The translations under genes and the position numbers were made by a program. From the NCBI RefSeq assembly GCF_004614185.1, contig NZ_SPVF01000253.1, positions 1 through 64,000 on the forward strand: 64,000 nt of DNA, in the 5' to 3' direction. The notes under the pieces were generated by a model. The model had not been told where the DNA came from. It made no database searches and was given only the letters and a program-made list of their open reading frames with translations. Of the stretch, positions 35,036-44,614 are shown piece by piece. The stretch's first letter is position 1. Every line of letters starts with the position of its first letter. The stretch comes from Zemynaea arenosa (GTDB lineage Bacteria > Pseudomonadota > Gammaproteobacteria > Burkholderiales > Burkholderiaceae_D).

Positions 35036-36106
35036 TCAGGGCACCAGCGGCTGCTTGGCCGCGCGCTTGGACTTGACCTCGCCTTGCGCCTTGGCGATGG
35101 CCGCCAGGCGCGCCTGCGTGGACGGGTGGTTGGCCACGTACCCGTTCAGCACCGAGGCCGGGTAGGCCGCCGCCAGGCGCTTCCAGAAGTCGTCGATGCC
35201 ATCGACCTTGTAGCCCGCGCGGGCGACCAGGAAGACGGCCAGGTTGTCCGCCGCGGCGTCGGCCTCGGACGGCATGGCCTTGATGCCGCCGCTGCCGATC
35301 AGCATGGACAGGTCCGGGCGCACGCTCACCAGGTTGTCGATGAGGGACCCGAGGGTGCCGGTCTGGCGCTGCGACTGTGCGTGGCCCAGCAGGTTGTGCG
35401 CCATGCCGCGTGCCAGCACATAGGCCAGTTCGTCGTTGTTCTGGGTGAAGTTCATCATCCCGCGGGTGACCAGTACGCGGTTGCCGTCGGCGTAGGAGTT
35501 GACGTTGTCCGCGTTCCCCAGCTCGATGGCGAAGGCACAGGCGCGCGTGACCGGCACCGGCACGTCGCGCTGGTCGCCATCGCGATTGATCGTCAGGTTG
35601 ATGGTGGCCTTGCTGGACACCAGCGGACCAAAGACCGAACCGGCCAGGGTCGATGCATTGGCGCCGGTCGGCAGCGGCTTGCCCTCCGCCGCCACCAGGC
35701 CATCGCCGCGCTTGAGGCCCGCGTGGGCCGCACCGCTGCCCGCCAGCACACCGGTCACCTGCAACTGGTCGCCCATGTTGAACGCCAGGTGCGAGGCCTC
35801 GTTGTATTCACCGGGATAGTAGAACCGGTTCTTGGCCGTGAAGCCGAGCAGGTTGCGGGCGTGCGACTTGCACAGCTCCGCGTTCTGGATGAGGAGCGGC
35901 GCGGCCACCTGGTACAGGCGGTCCTGCAGGGCTGCGACCTTGGTCAGGTACTCGACATTGGCCGCCATCTTCGGCGAGATGGCCGGGGCGCCCGGTTCGC
36001 TGGGCTGCTGCGCCGCGGGCACGCCGGGTGCGGTGGGCGGTTTGGTGGCGCAGGCGGCCAACAGGATGGCGGTCGAAACGGCCAGCAGTGCAAGCCTACG
36101 GGTCAT
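35036..36106 (-). CDS. M48-like lipoprotein with PDZ domain and degenerate zinc site
   Basis: 356 residues. Lipoprotein signal MTRRLALLAVSTAILLAACA with lipobox LAAC. An M48-like fold encloses a PDZ-like segment (VTGVLAGSGAAHAGLKRGDG). The core normally reading HExxH is ARGMAH, so the first zinc-binding His and the catalytic Glu are replaced by Arg and Gly, while the second His, GH and a downstream SEADAAAD remain. This suggests a non-catalytic relative. Located after dut on the same strand, 33 bp away. Confidence 0.8.
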   Translation of the reverse strand: MTRRLALLAVSTAILLAACATKPPTAPGVPAAQQPSEPGAPAISPKMAANVEYLTKVAALQDRLYQVAAPLLIQNAELCKSHARNLLGFTAKNRFYYPGEYNEASHLAFNMGDQLQVTGVLAGSGAAHAGLKRGDGLVAAEGKPLPTGANASTLAGSVFGPLVSSKATINLTINRDGDQRDVPVPVTRACAFAIELGNADNVNSYADGNRVLVTRGMMNFTQNNDELAYVLARGMAHNLLGHAQSQRQTGTLGSLIDNLVSVRPDLSMLIGSGGIKAMPSEADAAADNLAVFLVARAGYKVDGIDDFWKRLAAAYPASVLNGYVANHPSTQARLAAIAKAQGEVKSKRAAKQPLVP

Positions 36107-36139
36107 GATTGCTCCTCTTTTTGTTGTTTGCGTCTAGCT

Positions 36140-36589
36140 TTAATGTTTGCCGGTGCTGCCGAAGCCTCCCGCACCGCGCGCGCTTTCGTCGAAATCCTCG
36201 ACCACCTTGAAGCCGACCTGCAGCACCGGCACGATGACCAGCTGTGCGAGGCGGTCCATGGGCTGCAGCGTAAAGGCCTGCTGCCCGCGGTTCCAGGTCG
36301 AGACCATGAGCTGGCCCTGGTAGTCGCTGTCGATCAAGCCTACCAGATTCCCCAGCACAATGCCGCTCTTATGGCCGAGCCCAGAGCGGGGCAGGATCAT
36401 GGCCGCGTAGCCCGGATCGGCGATGTGGATCGCGAGGCCCGTGGGCACCAGCACCGTGGCACCGGGTTCGAGCACGACCGGCTGGTCGATGCAGGCGCGC
36501 AGGTCCAGGCCCGCGCTGCCGGGGGTGGCGTAGGAAGGCAGGTAGTCCTTCATGCGCGGGTCGATGATCTTGAGGTCGATGGTCTTCAT
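36140..36589 (-). CDS. dut: dUTP diphosphatase
   Basis: Converts dUTP to dUMP, keeping uracil out of DNA. 149 residues, trimeric dUTPase. The five motifs are visible: [43 protein letters not shown] and the glycine-rich C-terminal [12 protein letters not shown]. It follows coaBC by 26 bp in the ribF-ileS-lspA-coaBC-dut run. Confidence 0.96.
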   Translation of the reverse strand: MKTIDLKIIDPRMKDYLPSYATPGSAGLDLRACIDQPVVLEPGATVLVPTGLAIHIADPGYAAMILPRSGLGHKSGIVLGNLVGLIDSDYQGQLMVSTWNRGQQAFTLQPMDRLAQLVIVPVLQVGFKVVEDFDESARGAGGFGSTGKH

Positions 36590-36615
36590 GGTTCGGGGTC
36601 TACGCGCAGGGCGCG

Positions 36616-37842
36616 TTATTTCAGGAGCGAGCGCTTGTCGAGGCGCTTGGCGATTTCGCAGATCAGCTGGCGCGCGAGCGTGAGCTTGTCGGCGCGCGGC
36701 AGCACGGTGTGGCCGTCGTCGTCGAACAGGACGATCTGGTTGTCGTCCTGGCCAAAGGTGTGGTGGCCGATGTTCCCGACCAAAAGCGGGATGCCCTTGC
36801 GTTCGCGCTTGGCGGCGCCGTATTCCACCAGGTTTTCGGATTCGGCCGCAAAACCGACGCAGTAGGGCCAGCCGGAGAGCGAGGTGGTGGCGGCCACGGA
36901 GGCCAGGATATCCGGGTTTTCCTCGAATTCCAGGTGCGGCGTTTCGCCGCCGGCCTGCTTCTTCATTTTCTGGTCGGATGCGTTGGACACGCGCCAGTCC
37001 GCGACCGCGGCCACGCCGATGAACACATGCTGTCCGTGGACCGCATCCATTACCGCCTCGCTCATCTGGCGCGCGCTGATGACGTTCACGCGGCGCACGC
37101 CGTGCGGCGTGGGCAGGGCGGTGGGGCCGGAGACCAGGATGACTTCCGCCCCCGCTTCGCGCGCCGCGCGGGCGATGGCATAGCCCATCTTGCCGGACGA
37201 CAGATTGGTGATGCCGCGCACCGGGTCGATGGCTTCGAAGGTCGGCCCGGCGGTGATCAGGACGCGCTTGCCCTCCAGGACCTTGGGCTGGAAGGACGCG
37301 ATCAGTTCATCGACCAGCTCCTGCGGCTCCAGCATGCGGCCCAGGCCCACTTCGCCACAGGCCTGGTCGCCGGACGCGGGGCCGAACAGGCAAACGCCGT
37401 CGGCCTTGATCTGCGCGACGTTGCGCTGGGTGGCGGGGTTGGACCACATCTCCACGTTCATCGCCGGCGCCACCAGCAGCGGCACGCGGCGCGGACGCGC
37501 CACGCACATGGTGGACAGCAGGTCGTCGCAGGCGCCATGCGCCAGCTTGCGGATAAAGTCCGCGGAGCAGGGCGCGATCAGGATCGCGTCCGCGTCGCGC
37601 GTGGTGTCGATATGGGCCATGTTGTTGGCCACGCGCGGGTCCCACTGGTCGCTGTAGACCGGCTGGCCGGACAGGGCCTGCATGGTGACCGGCGTGATGA
37701 AGTGGCAGGCCGCGTCGGTCATCACGACCTGCACGGACGCGCCTTCCTTCACCAGCGCGCGGCACAGCTCCGCGGCCTTGTAGCAGGCCACGCCGCCGGA
37801 CAGGCCCAGTACGATGCGCTTGCCTCTCAGGTCCATCGTCAT
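36616..37842 (-). CDS. coaBC: Bifunctional phosphopantothenoylcysteine synthetase/decarboxylase
   Basis: Coenzyme A synthesis: CoaB adds cysteine to phosphopantothenate, CoaC decarboxylates the product with FMN. 408 residues. The CoaC half has [16 protein letters not shown], the PASANF-like [11 protein letters not shown] and the [14 protein letters not shown] motif. The CoaB half has [26 protein letters not shown] and GFAAESENL. Start at 37842 has GGGAG upstream; the next ATG is two codons later. Confidence 0.95.
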   Translation of the reverse strand: MTMDLRGKRIVLGLSGGVACYKAAELCRALVKEGASVQVVMTDAACHFITPVTMQALSGQPVYSDQWDPRVANNMAHIDTTRDADAILIAPCSADFIRKLAHGACDDLLSTMCVARPRRVPLLVAPAMNVEMWSNPATQRNVAQIKADGVCLFGPASGDQACGEVGLGRMLEPQELVDELIASFQPKVLEGKRVLITAGPTFEAIDPVRGITNLSSGKMGYAIARAAREAGAEVILVSGPTALPTPHGVRRVNVISARQMSEAVMDAVHGQHVFIGVAAVADWRVSNASDQKMKKQAGGETPHLEFEENPDILASVAATTSLSGWPYCVGFAAESENLVEYGAAKRERKGIPLLVGNIGHHTFGQDDNQIVLFDDDGHTVLPRADKLTLARQLICEIAKRLDKRSLLK

Positions 37843-37854
37843 GCCGGTCTCCCG

Positions 37855-38382
37855 TCAGTGTTTGTTCACGCGCCGCAGCTCGTCCAGGATGAACAGCGCG
37901 GCACCGATGGTGATGGCGGTATCGGCGATATTAAAGGCCGGGAAGTGGTGGCCCGCCCAGTGGAAGTCCAGGAAGTCCACCACGTGGCCGTACACCACGC
38001 GGTCGATCACGTTGCCGATGGCGCCGCCCATGATCAGCGCGAGCGACCAGCAGAACAGCCGCTGGCCCGCGTGCTTGCGCAGCAGGAGGATGATGAAGAC
38101 CACGGCCGCGATGCCGATGCCGGTGAAGAAGTAGCGCTGCCACCCGCTCTCGAAGGCGAGGAAGCTGAAGGCTGCGCCCTTGTTGTAGGCCAGGACCAGG
38201 TTGAAGAAGCTGGTGATGGGTTTTTCTTCACCATACAGGAACAGCTTGTTGACGACGATCTTCGACAGCTGGTCCGCCAGGATCACGATGGAGGCGATGC
38301 CGAGCCAGGGCGACAGCGAGGTGCTGCCGCCGCTGGAGCGGGAGGCGGAGAAGGTCGGCTTGGATGCTTTTTTGGTGGCCAT
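37855..38382 (-). CDS. lspA: Lipoprotein signal peptidase (signal peptidase II)
   Basis: Inner-membrane aspartyl protease that removes signal peptides from prolipoproteins. 175 residues. Four membrane helices; catalytic aspartates in the [20 protein letters not shown] and [11 protein letters not shown] regions, with ADQLSKIVV at the front. The N-terminal 25 residues ([20 protein letters not shown]) are a basic/serine extension not needed for the fold. Between ileS and coaBC. Confidence 0.95.
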   Translation of the reverse strand: MATKKASKPTFSASRSSGGSTSLSPWLGIASIVILADQLSKIVVNKLFLYGEEKPITSFFNLVLAYNKGAAFSFLAFESGWQRYFFTGIGIAAVVFIILLLRKHAGQRLFCWSLALIMGGAIGNVIDRVVYGHVVDFLDFHWAGHHFPAFNIADTAITIGAALFILDELRRVNKH

Positions 38383-38406
38383 GGGTGCTTTCGGGTCTCG
38401 TCTCGA

Positions 38407-41286
38407 TCAAGCGTAGCGGCGTGGTTCGCCATTGCCAAACAGGTTGGCGAAGCAGCGACCGCACAGGCCCGCGTGCTCGGCGTGGCTGCCCACATCGGCG
38501 CGGTAGTGCCAGCAGCGCTCGCACTTGGCGTCCTGCGACGGGGTGACGACGATGGCTTCCTCGGCTTCCGTCGCCACCTGTTCGACCTTGGCCTGCGAGG
38601 TGATGAAGATAAACTTGAGGTCGTCGTCCAGGCTCGCCAGCGCGGCGTACTTGTCACCGGCGGCCTTGATCGTGAGTTCGGCCTGCAGCGAGGAGCCGAT
38701 GGCGCCGGACATCCGCACCTCTTCCATCTGCTTGGTCACCTCGGCGCGCACCGCGAGCAGGGTGCCGTACTTGGCCAGCAGGGCTTCGGCATCGGCGACC
38801 TGCGGGATCTCCCAGAAGGTCTGGGTGAAGATGGTCTCGTCGCTGGCAGCATAGCCGTCCGCGCCCGCGAACACGGCCCACGCTTCCTCTGCCGTGAACG
38901 ACAGCATCGGCGCCATGATGCGCAGCACGGCGTGCGTGATGTGCCACAGCGCGGTCTGCGCGGAGCGGCGCGCCACCGAGTCCGCGCCGGTGGTGTACAG
39001 GCGGTCCTTCAGCACGTCCAGGTAGAAGCCGCCCAGGAATTCGGAGCAGTAATTCTGCAGCTTGGCGACGATCGGGTGGAACTCGTAGACCTCGTAGTGC
39101 GCCTGGATCTCGCGCTGCAGCTGGTCCAGGTTGGCCAGCGCGAAGCGGTCGATCTCCAGCAGCCCGGCGAGCGGCACGGCCTGCGTCTTCGGGTCGAAGT
39201 CCGAGGTGTTCGCGAGCAGGAAGCGCAGCGTGTTGCGGATGCGGCGATACGACTCGGTCACGCGCTTGAGGATCTCGTCCGAGATCGCCAGTTCGCCCGA
39301 GTAGTCGGTGGAGGCGATCCACAGGCGCAGGATGTCTGCGCCCAGGGTGCTGGAGATCTTGTCCGGTGCCAGCGTGTTCCCGAGCGACTTGGACATCTTC
39401 TTGCCCTCGCCGTCCACGGTGAAGCCGTGGGTCAGCAGCGCCTTGTACGGCGCGCGGCCATTGAGCATCGAGGACGTCAGCAGGGACGAGTGGAACCAGC
39501 CGCGGTGCTGGTCCGAGCCTTCCAGGTACAGGTCGGCCGGGAATAGCTCGGCGCCCCCGCCAGATTGCGCCGCGTGCGAGCCACGCAGCACCGTCTGGTG
39601 GGTGGTGCCGGAGTCGAACCAGACGTCCAGCGTGTCCTTGTTCTTGACGTAGTTGTCGGCGTCCGCGCCCAGCAGGTCTTTCGGGTCCAGGGTCTGCCAG
39701 GCGTCGATGCCGTTCTTTTCGATCAGCTGCGCGACCTGCTCCAGCAGCTCCGGCGTGCGCGGATGCAGCTCGCCCGTCACCTTGTGGACGAAGAAGGCCA
39801 TCGGCACGCCCCACTGGCGCTGGCGCGAGAGGGTCCAGTCCGGGCGGTTGGCGATCATGCCGTGCAGGCGCGCCTTGCCCCAGCTCGGGAAGAACTGGGT
39901 CTCGTCCACGCTGCGCAGGGCGGTCTGGCGCAGGGTTTCGCCGCCGGCTTTCGGATGCAGGTCCATGCCTGCGAACCACTGCGAGGTGGCGCGATAGATG
40001 ATCGGGGTCTTGTGGCGCCAGCAGTGCATGTAGCTGTGGTCGAACATCTTCAGTTCGAACAGCGCGCCTTCCGAGCGCAGCGCTTCGCAGATCGGCTTCG
40101 AGGCTTCCCAGATCGTCATGCCCGCGAACAGGGGCAGGGTGGGCGCGAACTTGCCGTCACCCATCACCGGCGTGAGGATGGCGTCGTCCTTCATGCCGTG
40201 CGATTTGCAGGACACGAAGTCTTCCAGGCCGTACGCGGGCGCGGAGTGCACGATGCCGGTGCCGCTATCGGTGGTCACGTATTCGGCCAGGTAGACCGGC
40301 GCCAGGCGGTCGTAGAACGGGTCCTTGCGGTACAGCGGATGGTGGAACTTGATGTCCGCCAGCGCGGCGCCGTGGCAGGAACCGATGGTGGTGCCTTCCA
40401 GCTTGTAGCGGCCCAGGCATTCCTCGACCAGCTGCTGCGCGAGGATCAGCAGCAGCGGCTGGCCGTCACGCTCGGTCTGCACCAGCGCGTAAGTCACTTC
40501 CGGGTGCACGTTGAGCGCCTGGTTGGACGGGATGGTCCAGGGGGTGGTGGTCCAGATGATAATGAAGCCGTCGCTGGCCGGCAGCTGCTCCAGGCCGAAG
40601 GCGGCAGCGATCTTGTCCGGCTCCGCGAACGGGAAGCCGACGTCGATGGCCGGGTCGCGCTTGTCCTGGTATTCGACTTCGGCCTCGGCGAGGGCCGACT
40701 GGCAGTCGAAGCACCAGTTCACGGGCTTGAGGCCGCGGTAGACGTAGCCTTTCTCCAGCAGCGTGCCGAGGGCGCGCAGCTCGTCGGCTTCGTTCCCGTA
40801 CGCCATGGTCTTGTACGGGTTCTCCCACTCGCCCAGCACGCCCAGGCGGATGAAGCCGGTGCGCTGGCGGTCGATCTGCTCTTCCGCGTAGGCGCGCGCC
40901 TTGGTCAGCACCTCGGCGGTCGGCAGGTTCTTGCCGTACTGTTTTTCGATCTGGATCTCGATCGGCATGCCGTGGCAATCCCAGCCCGGCACATAGGGCG
41001 CGTCGAAGCCGGCGATGGTGCGCGACTTGACCACCATGTCCTTGAGGATCTTGTTGACCGCGTGGCCGAGGTGGATGTCGCCGTTGGCGTACGGCGGGCC
41101 GTCATGCAGCACGAACATCGGGCGGCCCTTGGCGGCCTTGCGGATGCGGTGATAAATCTGCTTGTCCTGCCATTGCTTGACCCAGCCCGGCTCGCGCTTG
41201 GCAAGGTCGCCGCGCATGGGGAAGGGGGTGTCCGGCATGTTGACCGGGTATTTGCTTTCGGGTTTCTTGGCGGGCTTATCGGACAT
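38407..41286 (-). CDS. ileS: Isoleucyl-tRNA synthetase
   Basis: Charges tRNA-Ile. 959 residues, class I. The HIGH-type motif is [19 protein letters not shown] is [14 protein letters not shown], and the C-terminal zinc finger [12 protein letters not shown]...[12 protein letters not shown] is complete. The editing domain ([13 protein letters not shown]) is present. Conserved gene order ribF-ileS-lspA. Confidence 0.97.
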   Translation of the reverse strand: MSDKPAKKPESKYPVNMPDTPFPMRGDLAKREPGWVKQWQDKQIYHRIRKAAKGRPMFVLHDGPPYANGDIHLGHAVNKILKDMVVKSRTIAGFDAPYVPGWDCHGMPIEIQIEKQYGKNLPTAEVLTKARAYAEEQIDRQRTGFIRLGVLGEWENPYKTMAYGNEADELRALGTLLEKGYVYRGLKPVNWCFDCQSALAEAEVEYQDKRDPAIDVGFPFAEPDKIAAAFGLEQLPASDGFIIIWTTTPWTIPSNQALNVHPEVTYALVQTERDGQPLLLILAQQLVEECLGRYKLEGTTIGSCHGAALADIKFHHPLYRKDPFYDRLAPVYLAEYVTTDSGTGIVHSAPAYGLEDFVSCKSHGMKDDAILTPVMGDGKFAPTLPLFAGMTIWEASKPICEALRSEGALFELKMFDHSYMHCWRHKTPIIYRATSQWFAGMDLHPKAGGETLRQTALRSVDETQFFPSWGKARLHGMIANRPDWTLSRQRQWGVPMAFFVHKVTGELHPRTPELLEQVAQLIEKNGIDAWQTLDPKDLLGADADNYVKNKDTLDVWFDSGTTHQTVLRGSHAAQSGGGAELFPADLYLEGSDQHRGWFHSSLLTSSMLNGRAPYKALLTHGFTVDGEGKKMSKSLGNTLAPDKISSTLGADILRLWIASTDYSGELAISDEILKRVTESYRRIRNTLRFLLANTSDFDPKTQAVPLAGLLEIDRFALANLDQLQREIQAHYEVYEFHPIVAKLQNYCSEFLGGFYLDVLKDRLYTTGADSVARRSAQTALWHITHAVLRIMAPMLSFTAEEAWAVFAGADGYAASDETIFTQTFWEIPQVADAEALLAKYGTLLAVRAEVTKQMEEVRMSGAIGSSLQAELTIKAAGDKYAALASLDDDLKFIFITSQAKVEQVATEAEEAIVVTPSQDAKCERCWHYRADVGSHAEHAGLCGRCFANLFGNGEPRRYA

Positions 41287-41295
41287 GACGATCCA

Positions 41296-42246
41296 TCAGG
41301 CAGTGTGTGTATTTTCGAAATAGCGGCGGGCAATGGCGGCGTCGTTGCGGATGGCTTCGACCAGCGGGTCCAGGCCATCGTACTTTTCCTCATCGCGGAT
41401 TTTTTGCAGGAACTCGACGCGCACCAGCTTGCCGTAGCAGGCTGCGCTCCAGTCGAACAGGTGGACTTCCAGCAGCATGCGGCCGGAGTCTTCCACCGTG
41501 GGGCGCACGCCGAGGCTGGCGACGCCGTGCACGGGCCGCTCGGCCAGGCCGTGCACCTGCACGACGAACACGCCCCACAGCGCCGGGCGGTGCGCCACGC
41601 GCAGGTTGAGCGTCGGGAACCCGAGCGTGCGGCCCAGCTTGGCGCCGTGGATGACGTGGCCGGACATCGCATAGCCATGGCCGAGCAATTCCTTGGCCTG
41701 CACGAAGTCGCCCTCGGCCAGCGCCGCGCGTACGGCCGAACTGGAAATGCGCACGTCGCCGTGCATCACGGTCGGCAGAGTGTGGACTTCGAAGCCGAAC
41801 TCGCGCCCGGCCTCGGCCAGCATGGCGACGTTGCCGGCGCGCTTGGCGCCGTAGCAGAAATCGTCCCCGACCATCAGCCATTTGACGTGCAGGCCCTGCA
41901 CCAGGATCCGTTCGGTGAACTCCTGCGGACTCATGGACGCGAAGTGGGCGTTGAAGTGTTCGACGATCACGCGGTCGATGCCGGCCCGCTGCAGCGAACC
42001 GAGCTTGTCGCGCAAGTTGGCGATGCGGCTGGGCGCCCTGGACAGGTCGCCCATCTTTTGCGCGAAGAACTCGCGCGGATGCGGCTCGAAGGTCATCACC
42101 GCCGCTTCCAGGTTCATGCGGTCGGCGGCGGCGCGCACGTGCGCCAGCAGGGCCTGGTGGCCGCGATGGACGCCGTCGAAGTTGCCGATCGTGAGCGCGC
42201 AGGGGGCGCGGGCACGGTCGTTGGGGAGGCCGCGGAAGACTTGCAT
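41296..42246 (-). CDS. ribF: Bifunctional riboflavin kinase/FAD synthetase
   Basis: Makes FMN and FAD from riboflavin. 316 residues. The adenylyltransferase half shows TIGNFDGVHRGHQALL and the ISSSAVR turn. The kinase half shows GRTLGFPTLNLRV and the ribityl-binding region. I see no FMN riboswitch upstream. First gene of the ribF-ileS-lspA-coaBC-dut run on the minus strand. Confidence 0.95.
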   Translation of the reverse strand: MQVFRGLPNDRARAPCALTIGNFDGVHRGHQALLAHVRAAADRMNLEAAVMTFEPHPREFFAQKMGDLSRAPSRIANLRDKLGSLQRAGIDRVIVEHFNAHFASMSPQEFTERILVQGLHVKWLMVGDDFCYGAKRAGNVAMLAEAGREFGFEVHTLPTVMHGDVRISSSAVRAALAEGDFVQAKELLGHGYAMSGHVIHGAKLGRTLGFPTLNLRVAHRPALWGVFVVQVHGLAERPVHGVASLGVRPTVEDSGRMLLEVHLFDWSAACYGKLVRVEFLQKIRDEEKYDGLDPLVEAIRNDAAIARRYFENTHTA

Positions 42247-42344
42247 GCGATGGAGGCTTCGGGGTACCTAAAAGAGCAATTATACCTAGAGAAAGGGGCG
42301 GCTTCGGGGGCGCCGCCACTGGGCGCCGGTCCGCCGGACAAAAC

Positions 42345-42376
42345 AAAACGCCGCCGGCTTGCGCGGGCGGCGTTTT
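42345..42376 (-). terminator. Terminator after the TPR gene
   Basis: Perfect 11-bp arms AAAACGCCGCC and GGCGGCGTTTT with a 10-nt loop; on the minus strand followed by TTTTGTTTT. It lies 18 bp past the TPR-protein stop and separates it from ribF. Confidence 0.85.
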
Positions 42377-42394
42377 GAGGATGAGCGCGCCCGA

Positions 42395-43615
42395 TTACTT
42401 GGCGGTCATAATGAAGTAGCGGGCCAGGTCGGCCGAACCGTCGTTGCCGCCAACGGTCTTGAAGGTCTGGATGGCCTTCGCCTTGTTGCCGGCCGCCAGG
42501 TAGGCTTCGCCCTGGTGCAGCTTGGCTTCTTCGACGTTCTTGACGTTGCCGGACTTGATAGCGGCATCGATCATCTTGAGGCCCTTGTCAGTCTGGCCAG
42601 CCTGCACCAGGCCGTAGCCCAGCGCGACCAGGCCGTCGCCATCCTTCTCCTTGTTCAGGGAGGCTTCCTGGGCGGCGGCGTTCTTCACCTGCTCAGCGGC
42701 GTCCTTGTCGGCCAGGTCCTTCAGGCGCTGGTGACGGGCGGCGTCGGAACCGACACCCAGGGCACCGGCCTTGTAGCCTGCGGCCACGACTTTCTGTGCT
42801 TCCGCCGGCGCACGCGCCTGCAGCACGAGCTGGCCCATTTCCAGGTACTCGCTCGGCTTCTTCATCAGGTTGTTGGCCAGCTTGAGGCGGTACACGTCCA
42901 CGGCCAGGCGCGACGAGAAGCCGCTCTTGCCCTGCACGCGGTTCAGCAGATCCTGCCAGTAGCGCTCTTTCGGGTAGTGGGCGGCCAGCTTCTCGATGGT
43001 CTGCACGTAGCCGTTCTTGTCGCCGCTCTTGTTCTGCAGGTTGGCGACCATGCCGTACATGTCTTCCGACGGGACGCGGCCGGCCTTCTCTTCGGCGCGC
43101 ACGGCGTCCAGCACGGCGGCGGTGTTGCCTTGTGCGTAGTAGTTCTGCAGCAGGTAGGCCTGCAGCTTCGGATCGTAGTGTTCTTTCAGTTGGCGCTGGA
43201 TGGCGGCGTTGGCCTTGCCGTAGTCCTTGGCGCGCATGTAGATGCCGATCAGACCTTCCGAGAAGGATTCCTTTTCCTTGGCCGACAGGCGGCCCGAGGC
43301 GATCAGCTCTTCGAAGGTCTTGGCGGCCAGGTCGTAGTCGCCGGCGCCCATCGCGGCGGAGGCGCGCACGCGGTCGACCAGGAACGATTCATTGGCGTTC
43401 TTGCCTGCGGCAGCGTCCGCTTCACGCAGCTTGGCCAGCGCTTCCTTGTTCTTGCCAGCCTTGATCAGCGCTTGCGCTTCCTGCAGCGGCTTGCCGACTT
43501 CGGGGCGGACGCTCTCCGCGGCGTAGGCCGACGACAGGCCGAACAGCGGCGTCGCCGCAGTGAAGCTCAGTGCGGCCATCGCAAGGCCGAGGTGGGCGAG
43601 ACGGAATTTTGCCAT
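42395..43615 (-). CDS. Exported tetratricopeptide-repeat protein of the TonB cluster
   Basis: 406 residues. Signal peptide with hydrophobic core LGLAMAALSFTAATPLFGL, cut after AYAA. The mature part is helical with TPR-like units (EAQALIKAGKNKEALAKLRE, GAGDYDLAAKTFEELIASG, ALGYGLVQAGQTDKGLKMID, EAYLAAGNKAKAIQTFKTVG). I start at ATG 43615; a GTG five codons upstream is in frame. Placed last in the tonB-exbB-exbD-exbD run, so it may be a periplasmic partner. No exact function is known to me. Confidence 0.8.
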   Translation of the reverse strand: MAKFRLAHLGLAMAALSFTAATPLFGLSSAYAAESVRPEVGKPLQEAQALIKAGKNKEALAKLREADAAAGKNANESFLVDRVRASAAMGAGDYDLAAKTFEELIASGRLSAKEKESFSEGLIGIYMRAKDYGKANAAIQRQLKEHYDPKLQAYLLQNYYAQGNTAAVLDAVRAEEKAGRVPSEDMYGMVANLQNKSGDKNGYVQTIEKLAAHYPKERYWQDLLNRVQGKSGFSSRLAVDVYRLKLANNLMKKPSEYLEMGQLVLQARAPAEAQKVVAAGYKAGALGVGSDAARHQRLKDLADKDAAEQVKNAAAQEASLNKEKDGDGLVALGYGLVQAGQTDKGLKMIDAAIKSGNVKNVEEAKLHQGEAYLAAGNKAKAIQTFKTVGGNDGSADLARYFIMTAK

Positions 43616-43640
43616 TTGAAAATCTTTCACCTATAAAACG

Positions 43641-43669
43641 AAATAGGCAGGGGATTGGCCTGCCTATTT
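43641..43669. terminator. Hairpin between exbD2 and the TPR gene
   Basis: AAATAGGCAGG-GGATTGG-CCTGCCTATTT: perfect 11-bp stem, 7-nt loop. The T tract after it on the minus strand is short (CGTTTT), so it may terminate only part of the transcripts or protect the upstream mRNA. Confidence 0.6.
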
Positions 43670-43685
43670 GCGGGGTTACACAGTT

Positions 43686-44117
43686 TTACTGGAACTGTTC
43701 TTGACCAACCATACCGATCTTGGTCACACCCAGACGCTGGGCCGAAGCCATCACGCCTGCCACGACCTTATATGGGACCAGCTTGTTCGGACGCAAGTGC
43801 ACTTCCGGCTGATCGGCCTGGGCCGCGACATTCGCCAGTTTCGCTTCCAGCTCCTGGCGGTTGTTGATGACCTGGTTGTCCCACAGGATGGTCCCGTCGA
43901 AGTCCACGTCGACCGTCACGACCACCGGCTCCTTGTCCGGCGGCGGCGCGTTGTTCGGCGTCGGCATGTTCAGGTTGACCGCGTGGTTCGCCTTCGGGAT
44001 GGTAATAATCAGCAGAATGATGAGAACGAGCAGGACGTCGATCATCGGCGTCATGTTCATTTCCATCATCGGTTCCGGCTCGGCACTGGGGCCGGCGTTA
44101 CCAACGCTCATACTCAT
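43686..44117 (-). CDS. exbD: Biopolymer transport protein ExbD (second copy)
   Basis: 143 residues. ExbD/TolR-type: single membrane helix with EMNMTPMIDVLLVLIILLII, where the aspartate in TPMID is the proton-path residue, then a periplasmic domain. Member of the proton channel that powers TonB. It shares the layout but not the sequence detail of the first ExbD (44180), which has NTTPLVDIMLVLLIIFLI. Two ExbD-like proteins in one operon suggest a heteromeric complex. Confidence 0.9.
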   Translation of the reverse strand: MSMSVGNAGPSAEPEPMMEMNMTPMIDVLLVLIILLIITIPKANHAVNLNMPTPNNAPPPDKEPVVVTVDVDFDGTILWDNQVINNRQELEAKLANVAAQADQPEVHLRPNKLVPYKVVAGVMASAQRLGVTKIGMVGQEQFQ

Positions 44118-44179
44118 GAAGAAATCCTTTACTTGACTAAAGCGGGCGAGGGCCGTAACGGCCTCGCCCGCATCCGGCC

Positions 44180-44611
44180 TTAAGCCTTGTCCGGCGGTTC
44201 CGTGATGAAACCGACCTTCTGGATGCCGGCGCGCTGCGCGGTGTAGATCACCTTGCCCACGAATTCGTAGCGCGTATCCTGGTCGCCGCGCACGTGCACC
44301 ACAGGCTGGGGCAGTTTCACGGCTTCCTTCTTCAGCAGCTCGAACAGGGCGTCGGTATCGGCCAGCTTGGTCTGGTTGAGCCAGAACTCGCCGTTTTTAT
44401 TCACCACGATGTTCACGTCTTCAGGAGTCGTCTTGACCGGCATGTTTTCTTCCGCCGGCAGGTTGATCTTCTGAAGGTGCAGCACGACCGGGCTCGTAAT
44501 CAGGAAGATAATCAGCAGAACCAACATGATGTCCACGAGGGGCGTCGTGTTGATTTCAGACATGACTTGATCTTCGCCGTCGGAGTCGCCTCCGCCTACG
44601 CTCATCGACAT
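44180..44611 (-). CDS. exbD: Biopolymer transport protein ExbD (first copy)
   Basis: 143 residues. N-terminal MSMSVGGGDSDGEDQVMSE, helix with TTPLVDIMLVLLIIFLITSP (proton-path Asp), periplasmic domain ending RAGIQKVGFITEPPDKA. The start lies 3 bp after exbB. It works with the ExbB pentamer and TonB. Confidence 0.92.
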   Translation of the reverse strand: MSMSVGGGDSDGEDQVMSEINTTPLVDIMLVLLIIFLITSPVVLHLQKINLPAEENMPVKTTPEDVNIVVNKNGEFWLNQTKLADTDALFELLKKEAVKLPQPVVHVRGDQDTRYEFVGKVIYTAQRAGIQKVGFITEPPDKA

Positions 44612-44614
44612 GAT

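Noticed and set aside
42247-42344. FMN riboswitch upstream of ribF
   Set aside because: The leader is under 100 bp and shows none of the conserved RFN-element blocks.
36709-42378. Two very long plus-strand frames opposite coaBC, lspA, ileS and ribF
   Set aside because: Antisense shadows of well-supported essential genes; no start signals or motifs.
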